Shown piece by piece: positions 35,666-49,000 of a stretch of DNA of 64,000 nt. Below the pieces are notes generated by a model that did no database searches, was not told the origin of the DNA, and saw only the letters and a program-made list of their open reading frames with translations. Source of the DNA: Apostichopus japonicus (lineage: Eukaryota > Echinodermata > Holothuroidea > Aspidochirotida > Stichopodidae); assembly GCF_037975245.1 (NCBI RefSeq), contig NC_092561.1, positions 3,026,501 through 3,090,500 on the forward strand, in the 5' to 3' direction. Position 1 is the first letter of the stretch, and each line of letters begins with the position of its first letter. A program made the translations under genes and the position numbers.

Positions 35666-37479
35666 TAACTGTTTTTGGTTGGCGTTTCAATCAAGTTACA
35701 TTTTTACTTGGTTGGCCCATTGTCATAGAAACCTTCCCGTTTCTTTAATCAGAGTTTATCAAGTTCCTTTATTTCGTTCATTGTAGCACGCTGTCAGACA
35801 AGTTAGGAATTCTCCACAGATTTAAGTAAAGTGTTCGTAATTTTATATGACGGCACCGGCAATCTCACTTTGGGATTGTATTTGGATGCTACGTGTCATT
35901 GCGGGTTCCTTACTGCAAAGTGTTGCTTTAAGAGCACGAAGAAATATCTCCGTTTACAATTTGTTTTTGGAGAGCTAAATTAATGTTATCATATTTGGAT
36001 AGGCTAAAGTATAATGGTCACACCATGAAATATAAGTGGTATTGGTCCATGGACAATTTTTTTCCGGGGGGGGGGGTTACTGTTTTGTTTTGGTCTTATT
36101 GTGCTATTGTTTGAAATTGTGTAGTTTGCTTTGTTGTACTTTGATTGGTCTCTTTCTCCTTATTTTAGGGAGCGAAGCACCCCGTCAAGCCCGCAAGGGT
36201 TTTTTGTTCCGCTTCCTTCACTTCATGTATTATCCACTACTACTTCCTGTTACTTGTTATTTGTAAACGTTTAAATGCATGTTGTGAAAAACAAATAAAT
36301 GAAATGGAATGAAAAATGAAATGAAATAAGCAACAGCAGTACTATGAGAAGACAGCTTGAATGATTGGAATACATTTACTGGTATCAGTTTTAAGATCAT
36401 ATAGATACATTTTGAAACAATAAACAGCTGTTAAAAATTCTGAGACCCTATCGGTATTTGACCAGCACTAATGACAACGTGTGACGTCACTGGTCATTTG
36501 CTGTTTTCGAAAGTGTAATAAATATTACTTCACAACGGTTATCCTTCTTAAACTTGTATCATGGAAACATTATCAATGAGTCTTTAAAAGGATATACTTT
36601 AATGGTAAAGCATGAGTGATGCTTTATGTTGGATATGTCAGAAAATTGTGAAATGTTTAGTTCGTTGCCTCGCTTGGGAACCAAAAAATGCTTGTTGAGG
36701 CCGTAATTATTTCAAAATCCTTACTATGGCTTTATTAGATTATTTTTCAATTCGTATCGTAGTGATCGATTTTCAGGCAACAGCTTTCCATTAGAGAGCT
36801 GAGAAGGCATTGAAGATGGTTACAAGCAAATGTAATACTTTTCAAACTTTAACATTGATTTAATGAAATAGTAGCAAGTACCTGTTCATTCATTTTCATA
36901 AAAAAAACTTTATTTCTGTCACTTTTGAAGTAAACAACATAAGAATGCACAGAACATAGTAATTTTAAAGAGAAAGAGACTGAGATGTGCCCACAAGAAG
37001 CTTGGAGAAGCTTATAAACGTGAACACCCCTTTACAAAGTAAAAATGTGTGGAAATATGAAACAATAAAACGAGAGAGAGAGAGGGTGAAAGGGAATCAC
37101 AACTTTTTAAGGTAAAAAAGGCTAAAACAGAACCAGGAAACAGTTAATCACAGGTTAGTAATAACATTATGTCTCAAGGCCCTTTAATAGTAATTATTGA
37201 GAGACATTTAAAAACATTATCGGGGAGTTAATAACAGTTTAGGTCCTTGGACACGAACAATGTGTTGCAAGTGAGTCTAAAACGTGGAATCGATATACAA
37301 TTACATGTATACGGGTAGGATACGAATGCGTGTCATTAATACATTAAAGAAACTATTAACATGGAAGAAAAAAGTAGCCTGTAACAGTTGTAAATAAAAA
37401 CACCAGTGTGTAACGATTTATATCACAAACTGAAAGGGTGTTAATTTGAACAAAAACAAACCATAGTTGGGTGATGAAT
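35666..37479. other. Gene-free stretch
   Basis: No gene recognised. A segment near 36160-36340 ends in AAATGAAATG-type short repeats, like the tail of some retroelements, but has no recognisable coding block. A G homopolymer lies at about 36066-36075 and a short GA run near 37072. Confidence 0.4.
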
Positions 37480-37780
37480 ATATTCATTACTGAAAACAGA
37501 ACGGAATGGCCTTTTTGGAGGATAAAGATTTAAGAAGCATATGTACTGCCCTAAATAATACTAAAATACGATATGCAAGGTAGAATAAGTGTGTTGTAAA
37601 GAAAAATATGAATATTGCCAGGTAGCAGGTAAGTAAGGCGATTTTTAATTCCAACACCATTTTAATGGAGATATACCGAATGTGATCTTTCCAAGAGAGA
37701 TGTGTGTCAATATAAACTTCAAGGAACTTGTTAGATACTTGTAGTTTATCAACCCTACGAAACGTATAATATCTGTTTCA
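37480..37780 (-). mobile_element. LINE reverse-transcriptase-like relic
   Basis: Minus-strand frames read KVDKLQVSNKFLEVYIDTHL then SWKDHIRYISIKM. With a frameshift they continue as LLPGNIHIFLYNTLILPCIS and a KSLSSKKAIPF-type segment. This is the order found in the C-terminal half of Jockey/RTE-like LINE ORF2 proteins (FLGVxID..LxWxxHI; NTLIxPxxxY; LQKKAIR). It is short, frameshifted and surrounded by non-repetitive sequence, so it is an old fragment. Confidence 0.7.
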
Positions 37781-38521
37781 TGATACTGTATTGTACTGTA
37801 CTGTACTGTACAGAGAATTGAACCCTCATAGGCATAACTGATTCAAAAATATTCCCAAATATGGAGCTTTAATTCAATAGTAGCAAGTAAAACTTAGCAT
37901 AGCCTAAAATAAAAGGCGAAAGTGAACAAAGGAAAGCTTCAAAATATCAAACTATTTTAATATTCCTTATGTTTCTTATTTGACATACTTGATAAAGACT
38001 TTTAATTGTAAGTCGTACCTGTATGTCAGTATTTCCTCAACTTTACATTTATGTTCCTAACTCAGTTCATATGAACGTATCTGTAGGTAACCGCAAAGCA
38101 TAATTTCACCTACTCAAAGGTCCAGTATTTACGAGATATCAGTTTTTATCCTTTTAATCCAGTTTAGTACCGATATACTATCTTAGTATACAATAGAAAG
38201 TGTCACACATACTCAAATTTTAACTAGCATTTTACTACCACATTAAAAGTACTGAACCACATTGAAATATTTAGCGGTCTATTTTACTCAGAGTGTGTGA
38301 ATAATTTTGAGGATCAGAGCTTCTATAGAAAATTATTTAAGAAAAATTCTACCGATATTTTAGCGTGTAAACATTTCGGGCGAATACTGAAGGTCTTTAG
38401 GAGTGGCTGATAATGAAACAAATTGAAAAACGCACGCCAGAATATGTGTTACTCTACGTAATAATTGCTCTACATTATAATGATAGTAAAGATCGTGCGT
38501 TCTTCAACTCCCAACATATGG
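37781..38521. other. Gene-free stretch between LINE relic and VLIG pseudogene
   Basis: Apart from a short TACTG/ACTGT repeat run at about 37786-37812, nothing is seen. Confidence 0.4.
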
Positions 38522-41500
38522 CTAATTAAATGAAGCTCCTCCATGAAATGTTGACCGTCCTTTTGTCTTCAGATTTTTGTCTTGATCTAAGCTATCAAGC
38601 GCTTCTTACTCGCTTATGTGAAACCAACTTTGAGGTATATCAGCAGGTTTACAGTCAAAAGTGAGCGCGATCCAGTCGTTTTGAGTAGCAAACAGCCATT
38701 GCCAAAAGCGCTTACCGAAGTCACCGTTCGTCGGGCGAATGTCCCAATTTGGGAAACGCCGTTTGTACATTGCGCAAGGAAGTGTTTCATTGCCGACTGT
38801 AAATGTGGCATTTCGTAGAAGTAATGAAGAGTTACAATCCTCCAATACAAGTTTCGATGTCTCTGAAAAAGCTTCCCCTTTCATCCCCCTGGGACGATGA
38901 AGGAAGGAAGAATGAACCGAGTGGCTCTCCATGATGTTATCGCATGGGCTCCCACACATAGGGCACACCTCATCACACAGATTCGATAAGCCAGTTTCGG
39001 TCTTAAAAGAAGAGAAGCTGTACTGAAAATCATCATACACCCCTACTTCGTTAAACTTTTTTCTAAAGTACTTTTTCTAAGCATTTCTTCAAAATGGTAG
39101 AAACTAATGAAAATTCTGCTCCAACATAAATAGACTCGATTTCTTTTACAAATGGTCCAAGTTCGTCAAAACAGTTCTGCAATTCGTTGACCCACTCTTG
39201 AAACGTTGTCTCTGAAGATACTCGTTGGTCGACAATTTTTATCTTTCGTAATCGAGTGTCTGATATTTCCTTTTGCCTGGTACGGATATCTTTGTCTATC
39301 CTCTTGCAGCATTTCTCCCACTCTCGTTGTAAGTAATTCTCAGCCTGCTGCTTCATAGAATGTCGATACCAATCACCAGCATACAAGAAATGGTACAGGC
39401 TTTCCACGCGTGATGACCAATCCTGATCACGTACCACAGACTGCTTCAGTAAATCCCAAGGTAATTGCAGCCTTCTGGTGTAATTAGCATACTGAATATT
39501 ATTCAGCACATACTTCTTCAAGTGCTCCATTTCCATATCTATGTCTTTTCTTAGATAGTAGAAGATGTAATCTGCAGCACGGTTGTTTATATTAGTTTGA
39601 CCATAGAAATCAATGAAGTGATCCTGTATCATATAGTATTCTTCACTGAATATTTCACTCAATTCATCTTCGTTTTCCTCACTGTCCCTGTAAACCTCTT
39701 CAAACGCTCGTCCGCATAAATGCAAAAGTGCTTTTGCGATGAGGAGATGAGGAAGTTTAAATCTGTCACGTTGAGACGATAATTCCATTAGAGATTTCCA
39801 AACCACCAACTGAAATATATTTGTGTCAAAATATTTACCCTTCTGATTTTGAAGTTCACTTATTTGAAGGTCGATTACCTGCTTTACGTATGTACTGGCC
39901 TGTTCTGTTTCATTTCGAATGATGCCATCTTCTCCTTCCTCATCTTTGTGACCGGCTCCATGTTGCTCGCTCATACGTTTATGCCGGATCCACGCCTTTA
40001 CATATTTCACGTGAATGTACTCAGCAAATTCAGGTAGTTCAACATGCTTCTCTATTCCCCCTTCTTGGGATATTAGGTTTTGAATTTCATTTCCAACTGC
40101 CATATCCCTGGTCATCCGTAGGAGTAACTTTTCGGACAATGATTTCAAACAGGATGTTGTTTTTTGTTTCCGAGTTAAACTGCCTTCTTGCATGAGATTG
40201 CCAATCCATAATCTCCAATTGTCTTTAAAATGCTGTTCTAAAGCGTCTTTATCTTTACCCTGATCTACTGTAGCTTGTAGCATTTTAGTGGCCGTTACTT
40301 TAGCTTCCATTAACATCTTTGGAAGATACTTCCTTTGAAGGCTTGGTAAGTTAAATCTAAGTTTTCTGATCTCGAATTCTTCTGAAAGTCTCATAACCGC
40401 TTGGTTTTTTGCATCTTTTAGTCCAATCGATATATCGTCGCGGAAGCCTTGGTTGTGTTTCATCATGATATTCTTACGAGGATGGTTTTCAATGTATTCC
40501 CGTACCTTCCGGTTTAAAATTTGTCTTTCATTTTCAACTTCTTCGCTTAAGGAATCTTTCAAAGAATCGATATCAGGATCTACACCACTTCCAAAACTCG
40601 ATTCAACTTCTAAAATGCAACTTTTTGTTTTTACCATTATTGCATTCCTCATGTCAACTACCCACCCGTTATATTCAAGGCAAAATTTGTTAAAGTCAAC
40701 CGCCCTAACACTATCTTGAAAGTTGAAAACGAAATCCTCTTCCTTAACTGCTTTCCAAACATCTCGTACGCGCTCCGTGAATGTTGTCATTGTTAATTCA
40801 GGTGTTATGATCTTATTTTTGATATCCTGGAAGAGCCCGTTCTTTATTTTAACCACCTTTTCGCTATACATGTGATTTGGTGGCGACATTCCTCCCTTCC
40901 AAAGACAGGGTATATACTGCAAGTCCTCATCTAGCTTCAGTTCTACAACGTCCGAGAATTTCTCATACCTCCCCTCTAATCCTTCCGCTTCCGCAGCAAT
41001 TTTCGTAGCCGCGTCGAGTGTTTGTTTGATTCCTTCTTTGAAGGTACTCACTTTATTTCTGTCTGCAGCGGTCAAATCAGCTACGCGCTGTTGAACTATT
41101 TTGCATTTGCATTCTAAATCAACTTCCTTCATCCGCATCAGAGCATGTGCTGCTATTTGGAGTATGCCTGTCATATCACTGTCAATGTTTTCTCCTTCTA
41201 TATTGAAAATTGTTACGTTAGCAATACTAAAAGCAAACGTGACAAGTTCATTATCGAATCTTCGATCGTCATGATCAATGGATCGTATGCCCTCAGTATC
41301 GACAACGATCAAGTAACTGAACCCTAGCGTTTCCGCTAATTTTTCTTCAATTGGGAGAAATCTTATGAAAAGACCCCTCGTGCATCGTCCGGCTCGAACT
41401 GGGAAACGCAGACCAAACATACTATTGAGAAGTGTAGACTTACCACTGCTCTGAACACCAACCACACTTACTACCAAAACCTTCGGATCATTTAGTTTGA

Positions 41501-43201
41501 GACTCAATTGATCTAAAACAGCAGTGACCCATGTAAGAGGCACACGGCCGGTGTCGCCGTCCATTAGTTCTAACGAATGCATCTCCATTACCAAACTAGC
41601 GGCAATTGATGGGAACAAAGCAATATTTTTTGATTGGTGTTTCTTCTCAGAAAGCTCTTCATATGCTTCGAATAATTGCCCAATTTCTCTCATGAAGTGT
41701 TCAAATCCAAGATTGTTATCTCGACACTTTTTCAACAGCAACTTACGTTCTTGCCTCATATTTTCACACGTTCGAACAGAGCGACCTTTTTCACCGTCTT
41801 TGTCAACCACATCATCAACAGACACAGCTGAAGATTCTTCCTTTAGGCTTTCTTTTTGGCTTAATTCTTCTTCAAGTTTTAGAATGGTTTTCATGCCATC
41901 TAATATCGTGTCACTTACTGTTTGGTATATTTTGTCATTTAGGAAGCCAAGGAAATATTGCAAATAATCATGATTATTCTTTTCTCTCTCGATTGTACTG
42001 TGATACAGCTGTTTGAAAGCTGAGCTTCCAGCTGAATTTTCCTTTGCTTTGTTTTGACCTGTAATATTTTTTCTCGTTGCAGTTCGAAAGACTCATCATC
42101 ATCGTTTTCTGATTCAAAATGGGCTTTATCCAGCTCATCCCATTCCCGCCAAGATTCTTGCGACGGAAAACTCTTTTGTTTAAATTCTAAGACATCCTTG
42201 TATTCAACACTTCCAAAGATGTCCTTAACAGAGGTCTGAGCATTATTACATTCTTTTTTGTCATCGTCGACATCTAAGTACGTTCTGCATTTCTCTGATA
42301 TTTGCTCAATACTCAACAGAGTTTCAATTTGTCTATTTCTATTGCATGAATCCGCTATGATTTCGCAAACCATTCGGCTGATGGTGTCGACCTGAATAGT
42401 TTTGACAAAAATCCAGTTATCCTTTTTCGTAGGTGGAGAAGATCTTTCTGATCCATTGGTATTCCTTTTATCTTTGACTGCAATAAATAGCGTCTTGGAA
42501 GAAATCTTTTTCAATTCTCTTATTGTGTTGACGTATTCGCTACGCTTTTCTGTCGCAATTATTGCAATGGTTAAATTGGTAGACATGCAAACAAATTTAC
42601 GTTGTACAGTTTAATCCCTACAATCACCACGTAGGTTGAAAAAAGTACCTACCAGTGGAAGGAACCAAGCACTTTCGATCGATCCATGCGAAAAACGTGG
42701 TTCTAACTTGTCATTATCTTTATTTAAAAAGAATGGATGTAACCCATAGCCTTGGCTATAACCTAACATATAGTTTAGTAATTTCGAGTTTGACATCAGT
42801 ACATTACCGATTCTCAATACTGATACAGTGTAGGTTTGATATGCTACAATTGGTTGTTCAAGAGCAAATGCATCTCCCTCAACTTTCCATTTTTTAACTA
42901 TTCTTCGGCATGCCCAAAGTAATAGTTGTGGATTTTTGTCTTTGACCCCTCCGAGAACTAGAGGTACTGCCAACTGGTAGGCTGATAGCTTTTCTATAAT
43001 ATCTTGTTTGAGAAACTCGTCCGCACAGTGAAAAATGCTAAAAATGAAGTCACGCATAGAAATATCACTCGGTACAAGATGTTGGGGTAACACAGCTCGA
43101 TAATCTAAAGAAGTAAATTTCTGCCAAAAAGATGTAACAAGGAATGTGGTGGGAAGAAATTCACACACTTTTTGAAGATGTCTGGAGAAAATCAATTTCA
43201 C
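38522..43201 (-). pseudogene. Broken second copy of the VLIG-family GTPase
   Basis: Three minus-strand reading frames align end to end with exon 3 of the intact gene. Breaks: an in-frame TAA at 42613-42611, after GDCRD where the intact gene has GDCRA; a frameshift at about 41965-42020; a one-base frameshift in an A-run at about 39070-39080; and an in-frame TAA at 38608-38606 followed by EALDSLDQDKNLKTK, which still matches the intact gene, up to a TAG at 38524-38522. About nine residues are also lost just before the first stop. The G domain itself (GVQSSGKS, DTEG) and the C-terminal CPMC...HRPRGM cluster look normal. Homology fades at about 43180; the acidic linker and the death-effector and first exons are not found upstream. 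Sequencing or assembly errors could explain single frameshifts, but not all of the breaks plus the missing 5' end. Confidence 0.82.
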
Positions 43202-43739
43202 AGCTTAAGCCATTTCCTTGTCTCATCCTTAAACTAAAGACTAAAGAAGGCTTACTGTGGTAGTATTCATGACAAGGTAACTAGATGCCAAGACAGCATA
43301 TACAAGCACTAGACGATTGTCAACAGAATACTGTTATTAAGACAATATTCATATACAACTATGATAAAGTCAATCCAGTCACGTACAGTATGTGTATATC
43401 CTTCGCACGGTTGCACACTAATAGGCCGTGGTACATCCCTTGATTTCGTTTCATTCCGTGCAACTCAAAGAGGGAGGGGATAATATGTAAATGATAAATA
43501 TGAAAATATTATTCTGAATGGATATTCAGTTGTTCCCACTTGCGATGCTGGTATATATGCTTAAAAATTGGTAAAAATCTAACAGAAATCGGGTCCTTTT
43601 ACGTTATTGTACGAGGCTATTTTCTACCAATCAGAAATGTCGTACGTGAGACATTCTTGCGGCATACACTTAAATTTCGGCGAATCAACCAATCACAACG
43701 TTTGTTAATATTGACAGAACAAGTGTTCCGAAAACAAAA
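43202..43739. other. Gene-free stretch 5' of the VLIG pseudogene
   Basis: Searched on the minus strand for a death-effector exon equivalent to 32783-33040; none seen. Confidence 0.4.
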
Positions 43740-44087
43740 ATGGCCGCGTTCAGTAGTGGCGGTGTTACACGAAAGGCGCTTCGAGAAAACTGTATTATAC
43801 ACGTTAAAGATTGCTCTAAATCAAAATTTATTGAACTGACAAGTAATTCATAAGAGAGATTTAAGACATTTGCCTTGGAGTGGACACAATTTTATTGCAA
43901 GGAGGCAGAAATAGCCAGAAATTCCGCGACGGCGATCGGCCTAACGTTAACAATTTCAGAATGTGTTGGGGAAGTTTTACTACATCGAGACATATATGAT
44001 GATACCACATTGAATGTTACAAACGGTTTTGCGACATAACTAAAGTCAAAAGGCAGGCAAAACTCGCTGAAAAACGCGCTGCAGGTA
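43740..44087 (+). pseudogene. Degenerate ORF of unknown, probably mobile-element, origin
   Basis: From the ATG at 43740 one frame reads MAAFSSGGVTRKALRENC..., runs through two TAA stops (43851-43853 and 44037-44039) and keeps protein-like composition (RFKTFALEWTQFYCKEAEIA, then LTLTISECVGEVLLHRDIYD) up to CTGCAG/GTATGT, a good donor-like site at 44088. The pattern resembles N-terminal regions of uncharacterised invertebrate ORFs that often accompany retroelements. That similarity is from memory and weak. It lies 1.3 kb upstream of BEL/Pao remains in the same orientation and may belong to the same insertion. Confidence 0.35.
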
Positions 44088-45178
44088 TGTACTAGTATTT
44101 TTGTCAAAAATGTGTAAGATTCTGTATTAATCCATTTTTTTCCTCCAACCAGCCTCTTAATTTTAGTTAGGCCTAGGCGGCTAGGCCCTACCACTGTTTT
44201 TCCAAATTGCCCACTTGGAAAAGAAATGTATGTTCGGCGTAGAGCTCAGCCAATTTGACTAAACTTGGCAAATTTTAACGTTCACAATATAACCACTATG
44301 CAAAGGTAATATAGCGATAGAAATATCTCGCTGGTGCAAGGCATAATATTTACTAGTACTAGGCCTATGTAAATTTTACCCTAATTCAAATCTGGCTTTT
44401 CAAATTCAATCTGGACAGAAATGATATGCTCACACACAGTATAAGGTCTATTAGTAAACAGTTTGAATGTGATGTAAACAACACCATTGACCAGCATGTT
44501 TCTTTCAAATGTCTCAACTTGTGGGTTACACCAGGCTGACAAAGCAAATTACAGGTTTGACCAAAAACACTGCATATAGCCTACTGCATATAGCCTACAT
44601 AGAGCATATTTTATCAGCAAAATTTAATTTTCTTGTTGTAATTTTCTTGTCATCGTTCAAACATGAGCAATATACGTAGTCCTGATACACTTGATGGTAT
44701 GCATGTACTTCTTAGTTCATTATAACTTATGGGAATGGGTCCTCAATAGGAAGAAGCCATATATAGATTATTTTTTTGTACGGCAAATACAGTAAACAAA
44801 ATTAAAACAGTATTTACAAGAGTATATGCATTTTGAATTTGGAAATATAACCTTTTTCTGTCAACTTGTGTTAAGATTGCGAGGTAACTTTAAATGCCTT
44901 TAAGAAATTAAAAGATTTTGCTAGAGCATGTTGCTGAACATTTGCAATATATTCTTCCTTCAAATTTTTAAACATAAAAGTTAAACTCCAAATATTATTT
45001 TCCTTTTTGATTATTGAATGATCCTAATGATAAGGGAGTGAAAATTGGGGGCGAAATGCTTTGAATCTTAAGTAACAAAAACTGGAGGCAAATAATCCTT
45101 GCTCAAAATTTTAAAACTTACCTTTCTTGTTGCAAAACATTATTTAACAGCTATTTTTTTTAAATTTTACTCATATAG

Positions 45179-45420
45179 AAACGCATGTAAACAAGCTGAA
45201 TGATGACGCATATGAAAACGAACCGCCAAGGAAACGCGCCAACTGGTCCGACAATACAAGTGGTCCAAGAGAGTGGAGGGAACGCCACATGTTTCCGAAT
45301 GAATGCTTCATTTGTCATTCCGTCAAAATGAAACCTTATAAGTTCACAGGGAAAAGACTGGTAGTGACACTTATGAGGTGTGAGATTGTTAATGGTGGAA
45401 AGGATATAAGAATTGTATAC
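45179..45420 (+). other. Cysteine-containing ORF remnant upstream of BEL/Pao sequence
   Basis: A frame entered after an acceptor-like TCATATAG (45171-45178) reads RKRANWSDNTSGPREWRERH then MFPNECFICHSVKMKPYKFT and RLVVTLMRCE. The FPxxCxxC...RC pattern looks like a small zinc-binding motif seen in mobile-element ORFs. It changes frame near 45420 into the reverse-transcriptase segment. The function is unknown. Confidence 0.3.
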
Positions 45421-45430
45421 CCAGTTGGTT

Positions 45431-46030
45431 GCTCTACGGGGCCAAGCGGGCATGAAACCCATGAAATGGATATCAAACTCAAAGACGCTTTTAGAAGGGA
45501 TTCCAAAGGAACATAGGGCTAAGTCAGTTGATAAAACTAGACTGAGGTTGCAGTCAACAAAGACCTTAGGATTGACTTGGCATGCAGAGTCAGACAAATT
45601 TCAACTTAAGAAGCCAGTAATGGTTAGTAATGTTGAAACCTTAACCAAGCAAATTGTTTTAAGCAAGCTATCATCAGTGTTTAACCCTCTTGGAATTATT
45701 GGGCCTATTATAGTAGTAGCTAATATTTGAATGCAAAATAATTGGGGAAAAAGGACTTGATTGGGATGACCTTAATGTAGGGGGTCTAGAATCTGAAATC
45801 AGAAGGTGGTTGGAAAATTTAGTTAACTTAGACAAAATTGATATTGGAATATGCTTGTGCCCAAAGGGTAACGCAGACCAAAGAATGCATGTGTTTTGTA
45901 ATGCTCCGAGTGATGCATATGCAGCTGTGGTTTATTTAACAACCATAGGGGTAAATGGAATCAGAGTGCAGCTAGTAGCTTCAAAAGCGAAGGTGGCTCC
46001 TGTAAAAGCTATAAGCATGGCTATATAGTT
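45431..46030 (+). mobile_element. BEL/Pao LTR-retrotransposon fragment (reverse transcriptase / A17 region)
   Basis: Two overlapping frames read AGMKPMKWISNSKTLLEGIP, then TKTLGLTWHAESDKFQLK, then TKQIVLSKLSSVFNPLGIIG. After a frameshift near 45730 they continue KGLDWDDLN...WLENLVNLD, then MHVFCNAPSDAYAAVVYLTT and LVASKAKVAPVKAISM. This is the conserved order in BEL/Pao pol proteins (KW.SN; LG..W; LS..A..FDPLG; GF.DAS..AY.A.VY; SK.RVAPLK). No LTRs, integrase or gag are found around it, so it is a truncated dead fragment. Confidence 0.85.
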
Positions 46031-49000
46031 TAAAGTTGTTTATTTGAGAAACATTAGAAAGATTTGTCGTGTGGAAATCCTAGATTAAGTTAAGTTTTTG
46101 TGGTAAAGTAAATTTTACTTAGAAGCGGTTATAAATTCCCTTCAGACTGCACACAGTCCAAGATCTATTGCATTTGTATCAGTGAATTTTGGTATAACAA
46201 CATACCATATAAGCATACATGTTTAATTTAAAAAAGAGTTTCCATGTGTTTGTGTCGAATGTAGACAGAAAGTGTTATATATAAGTTCAATATTATGTGA
46301 TATAAATACTCCAAAAATATTTTACTGTACATAGATTTGCACTAATGAAGAAAGATTCTTGATAGTTAATGTATGAGTAAAATGTATTAATTTTGTTTTG
46401 TTTTTTATACTTGAGGTAGAGTACCTAATGGAAGGGGAGAATGTTCTAGAGAGTAAAGTAGTCTAACAATTTTGCACCTGCTATGTTATGAAAATAGGCA
46501 AATGCTTTCAAAATGCCATCTATTGTTTGCCCAACCATTCTGTTTTTGTTTATGTAAAATTAGCATGTATTGTATTGAGTTACTGAATAGTGTGTTTTTA
46601 GAGACAGTGGTCAGTTGTAAACTGTTCTTCAGAGAGAAAGGTTGAGTGAGAAATGAGTATAATACAAAACACAACTAGTAAAAGACTGAGTAAAAGAGAA
46701 AGAGAAAAAGAGAGAGATAGAGAGATGAGCAACGAAATAAACGAGAGAACAAGCAAATTACCTTTTGAGTTTTATTTCACTTTGTCTGGTAAACAATCAG
46801 CCTTGGCAGTCATCAGAATGGGTAAGGATTTAATTTTTCCGAATGAACGAAATGCTCATGATTAGAGATTGGAAGTTTTTTGTTGTTGTAAATTACTAGA
46901 AAAAATTGTATTTGGGATGATGTGGCCATATTTCAGGAAAATTGAGTATTTTACTTGGAGTGCTTTATCAGTCCCCACCCGGAAGTGTGGTAGTTTTGTT
47001 GTTTTGTTTTGTATTTAATAGTCAATATTGTATTTGGAAGGATGTAAGCATTCTTTCAGGAAAATTGATGAAAGGGAGTCTTATTTTAGCAATGCTTGGA
47101 CTTAAACTAGGAATGGTATCGTGTCGTCCAGGGGAGGTAGTATCTCTCATCTTCTTGCACCTCGAATAGAGTGGATAAGCATCTGTCTTTTGAGTCATCA
47201 GGCTTGGTAAAGTATTTCACTTTTGAATGAATAAAGTGCTCATAGTTTGAGTTGTAGTCAAATTTGGTTTGGGAGGGTATAGCATTCTTTCAAGGCGATT
47301 GAGAAAATCTTTATTTTAAGGAAGTCCATGTTACAACCTACTCAGTCCAACTTCTCTATATACAAACAAAGATGTGGATGAAGTTTTGAAGATTATTTGA
47401 AATTTCCTTCCTTTTTGTTCTCTACCATATATAATCAATCCTTCCAACTGATTAAAATGACCTTAATTAATTAACTGGCCAATAAATTAGTAGGATTTTT
47501 AATAATTAATGCATTAAGATAATTAACTAGTTAACAATGTTTTAACTAATTAATCTAATTAACCAATTGGTTAATTAGCTAACATATTTTAGCAGTCATA
47601 ATTCATTTATGATTTCATGCAAGGCCTGAAATAAAAAAAATGAGTGAACTCCCATGAAACTTGCAGTGTTAGTGTACTTTCTCACTTCAGTAAAACAGTA
47701 GTAGTGGAACTGATATATGGGTTTTAAGTATGGTAATGTAACTCCCTTTTCCATGAATTTTCTTCTCGCTTAACCACAACCATACGTGGGGATAAAGCAA
47801 TTTGTGATTAGCAACTCCTAATTCATCAATCTGTGATAAATTTAGCCCCACCCTCGATCAGTTGCACGGAAATTGAAAACAGAGCACATAAATGCCCTAT
47901 GTACCATGGCCTATAATATATGCCTTTTATTAAACTGCATTGCGTACAGAGTGAGTGCAGGAGGTGTAGGTGAGGTGGAGGTGTTCATGAAAACCTGAGG
48001 AGCATTGCATTTGCCTCCCCTCAAAAATCGTAGATTCTTAGACATGACATACCATAGGATCACGTTAATATATGTATGGAAGCTCAGGTTGAGGGACATG
48101 TCGATGGTTGTTATACTTACAATACAATAAATGAATCTCATAACACACTGTAAAAGACACGTATTGATAGCGCCATATTGTTAGCCATATTGCAGCGTCT
48201 GTTTTATTGTTAACTGCGTCATAACATTCGAACTTACCGTATCCTGATTATTGCCTTCTCAATGAATTATTATTGATTTAATCTCCAGCGATATTCTGAT
48301 ATGCGAAATATAACCACTTCATTCCCAGTAACATCTTGATCTGGTTACTAAATTATGAAAATGTAACGCCTACAAAATGGCGACAATGACAGTGACTTTA
48401 CTCACTGCTGCGTTGAAGATCATGTGAGTCATAATCATGTGTAAACAGCATCATGATATCAAATGGCCAAGAACGGAAACATTCCCTACTTTGGAATGGT
48501 ACGAGCTGAGATTCAGCTAATGTTCCTCGTGAGATATGTTTTGTAACTGGTTTCCTATAGTTAATGCATGCCCAGAATAGCAAACGCTCTAATACAATGC
48601 TTTAGAGTTAAAACTGACAGTAAGTTTACAAAATATTTAATGGGAACAATAATTTAGACCATTATATGTATGGGGTAAAATATTTCTTACAATCCTGTTA
48701 TACTTCACTCAGATATAATGCACAACATATTTTGGTGGGTTGAAGTTGACCTTTAGTATTATTATCGGGTTATCCAAACAACTTGACAGTGGTCGCAGCC
48801 AATTTATACTAAAAACAAACTAGGTATAAAGGGTGTCACCTTGACATTAACATGACAAACTGTGTGAGTGAGTGAGGCAAATTCAGAGTGTATTACATTG
48901 CGACTTACAAGAGCCTCCCTGTTAACAGCTAACGCATTGCTTGTGCAAACGATTGAAAATACCATATATAACATTGGTGGGGGGGATCAAAATTTCCCGT

